Shown: piece after piece, positions 4,722-5,799 of the stretch
How positions within the stretch are numbered: the first letter of the stretch is position 1
Layout of the letters: the number at the start of each line of letters is the position of its first letter
NCBI GenBank assembly: GCA_028572035.1
Contig: JAPVWE010000090.1
Coordinates: forward strand, 1-5,799
Source of the DNA: Desulfobacteraceae bacterium
GTDB taxonomy: Bacteria; Desulfobacterota; DSM-4660; Desulfatiglandales; B25-G16
Length of the DNA stretch: 5,799 nt
Reading direction: 5' to 3'
The notes under the pieces: model-generated
Databases searched by the model: none
Seen by the model: only the letters and a program-made list of their open reading frames with translations
What the model was told of the DNA's origin: nothing
Made by a program: the position numbers and the translations under genes

Positions 4722-5756
4722 ATGCTCGAGCAGGGATTAGTCCAGGTTTATACAAGAAAAGGAAGGGATATGAATCTTGCCCATATAGGTCTTTGTCTTA
4801 GGGCTACGGGGCAAAATCTGCGCACATTCGTGATGGGCTTGCTTCCCCACCCATTTATGGAGACAGAGGATAGGGCACTTTCTTTTCTCAAGCCTAACGT
4901 AGTGGTCGAGCGCCTACCTCTAAAATACATACCTTCTGATGAAGATTTGCACGAGAGGGACAGAGATACGATCAGTGAGTCCTTCGAACATATTCAGGAG
5001 ATAGTTTATGGTGGCGCTTTTGATATCATCATCCTTGAGGAAATTAATCAGGTCGTTGATATGGGTATTATCTCCGTGAACACCATCATCGACCTCATAA
5101 AGAAAAAACCTGCGAACGTGGAATTGGTTTTGACTGGAAGGAACGCAAGGGGTGAGATTATTGAACAGGCCGATCTTGTGACCGAGATGATTGAGCACAA
5201 AAGAGAAGAAGGGTCCTGGAGAATTGATGGGAGCAATCAGGAGGGATGCGCGGGGGTAATTACCGGAAACGGTAAAGGAAAGTCCACCTATTGTCTGGGA
5301 AGGGCCATGTTCTTTGCCGCCAATGGAATCCGCTCGAGTGTATTACAGTTCATAAAATCGCCCCGGGCCTACGGAGAGATTATTGCCATTGAAAGATTTC
5401 CGAATCTCGAGATTAAGAGTATGGGTGAAGGTTTTATCTTGGGATCCTCTAAGCCATCCAAAAAACATAGAGAGGCTGCAAGAGGCGCCTGGGAGGCCTG
5501 TTTAAGAGAGATATTCTCTCTGAACTATGGCTTAATTGTCTTAGATGAGATTAATGTAGCAACACAATTAGACCTTGTTCACCCGGATAGGGTAAGAGAA
5601 ATGATGTTCTTGAAACCCAGGGGTCTGCATATAATCTTAAGTGGCCGGAATGCCCACCCGGAGATGAAGGAACATGCATCGGCTGTATTTGAGATGAAGG
5701 AGATCAAGCACCCATTTCACAAAGGGATTCAGGCCAGAAAGGGGATTGAGTTTTGA
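4722..5756 (+). CDS. Tandem-fused CobO/BtuR-family protein: degenerate first adenosyltransferase domain plus intact second domain
   Basis: This 344-residue protein holds two CobA/CobO/BtuR folds in a row. Domain 1 (about 1-160) opens with LVQVYT like the neighbouring CobO, but its P-loop is lost: residues 11-19 read TRKGRDMNL where CobO has TGGGKGKTT, so the key lysine is M17. Its Walker B is IIILEE (102-107, Asp to Glu), and the KHPF-KG-ARKGIEF tail is missing, replaced by a linker (about 161-174). It keeps VELVLTGRNA (133-142) and EQADLV (148-153). Domain 2 (about 174-344) has an intact P-loop, TGNGKGKST (181-189, K187), Walker B LIVLDE (271-276), MGEGF (234-238), LSGRNAHPE (306-314) and the full tail. 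Domain 2 should bind ATP and adenosylate corrinoid; domain 1 is predicted to be catalytically dead. Family enzymes are dimers, so this may be a single-chain pseudo-dimer. The ATG at 4722 is the only start after an in-frame stop at 4701-4703. No frameshift or stop interrupts it. Confidence 0.85.
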   Translation: MLEQGLVQVYTRKGRDMNLAHIGLCLRATGQNLRTFVMGLLPHPFMETEDRALSFLKPNVVVERLPLKYIPSDEDLHERDRDTISESFEHIQEIVYGGAFDIIILEEINQVVDMGIISVNTIIDLIKKKPANVELVLTGRNARGEIIEQADLVTEMIEHKREEGSWRIDGSNQEGCAGVITGNGKGKSTYCLGRAMFFAANGIRSSVLQFIKSPRAYGEIIAIERFPNLEIKSMGEGFILGSSKPSKKHREAARGAWEACLREIFSLNYGLIVLDEINVATQLDLVHPDRVREMMFLKPRGLHIILSGRNAHPEMKEHASAVFEMKEIKHPFHKGIQARKGIEF

Positions 5757-5782
5757 TTTAATAGTATAGGAAATCCCATTTT

Positions 5783-5799
5783 GGACGCAGATGAACGCA
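5783..5799. repeat. Start of an ACGCA-type repeat, cut by the window edge
   Basis: GGACGCAGATGAACGCA contains ACGCA twice at a 10-bp period (5785-5789 and 5795-5799) in non-coding DNA after the fusion gene. It resembles short intergenic repeats with a CGCAGAT theme that I recall from environmental bacterial genomes. Only the first unit or two are visible. The rest of 5757-5782 shows no clear terminator. Confidence 0.35.

Noticed and set aside
4723..4732. TGCTCGAGCA palindrome over the fusion gene start codon
   Set aside because: It is a 10-bp palindrome made mostly of coding sequence, with no supporting context; probably chance.
4748..5236. Minus-strand open frames of 60-92 residues opposite the fused adenosyltransferase
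   Set aside because: They are antisense to a clearly coding frame with conserved motifs in both halves.
4722..5240. First domain of the fusion as a decaying pseudogene
   Set aside because: The frame is intact, the fold's core motifs outside the ATP site are kept, and it is fused to an intact domain; a repurposed domain fits better.

Overview
This window looks like chromosomal DNA from an anaerobic bacterium, most likely a member of the Desulfobacterota (the former Deltaproteobacteria) or a relative. The clues are a secreted multiheme c-type cytochrome, two cobalamin (B12) adenosyltransferase genes of the type common in anaerobes, a PpiD-like periplasmic foldase that implies a Gram-negative envelope, and moderate G+C with AT-rich intergenic DNA. 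The lineage is inferred from gene content only. No phage, transposase, CRISPR, tRNA or rRNA gene was seen.

Layout from left to right: (1) Positions 1-121 are non-coding, with a short three-copy heptamer repeat. (2) At 122-502 on the minus strand is a small HExxH putative metallopeptidase. (3) At 503-634 is a spacer holding a good Rho-independent terminator for the cytochrome gene and a second hairpin facing the other way. (4) At 635-1759 on the minus strand is an exported seven-heme cytochrome c resembling the octaheme tetrathionate-reductase-like family, with an EF-hand-like loop between hemes 6 and 7. (5) At 1760-1961 is a spacer with a 12-bp inverted repeat enclosing about 70 bp. (6) At 1962-3857 on the minus strand is a membrane-anchored PpiD-type peptidyl-prolyl isomerase. 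(7) At 3877-4404 on the minus strand is a canonical CobO/BtuR cob(I)alamin adenosyltransferase, 19 bp upstream of the foldase gene and probably in its operon. (8) At 4405-4721 is a 317-bp AT-rich divergent promoter region with two perfect dyads. (9) At 4722-5756 on the plus strand is a 344-residue double adenosyltransferase. (10) At 5757-5799 is non-coding DNA ending in a repeat-like motif.

The most notable feature is the divergent adenosyltransferase pair. One gene encodes a normal single-domain enzyme. The other encodes two copies of the same fold in one chain. Its first copy has lost the P-loop lysine, changed the Walker B Asp to Glu and lost the conserved C-terminal tail, while its second copy keeps all three. 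Since BtuR/CobA enzymes work as dimers, a single-chain pseudo-dimer with one working site and one regulatory or substrate-holding site is a plausible reading. That function is inference. The cytochrome and foldase act in the periplasm and at the inner membrane; the adenosyltransferases act in the cytoplasm. Apart from the likely cobO-ppiD operon, nothing in the sequence ties the genes into one pathway.
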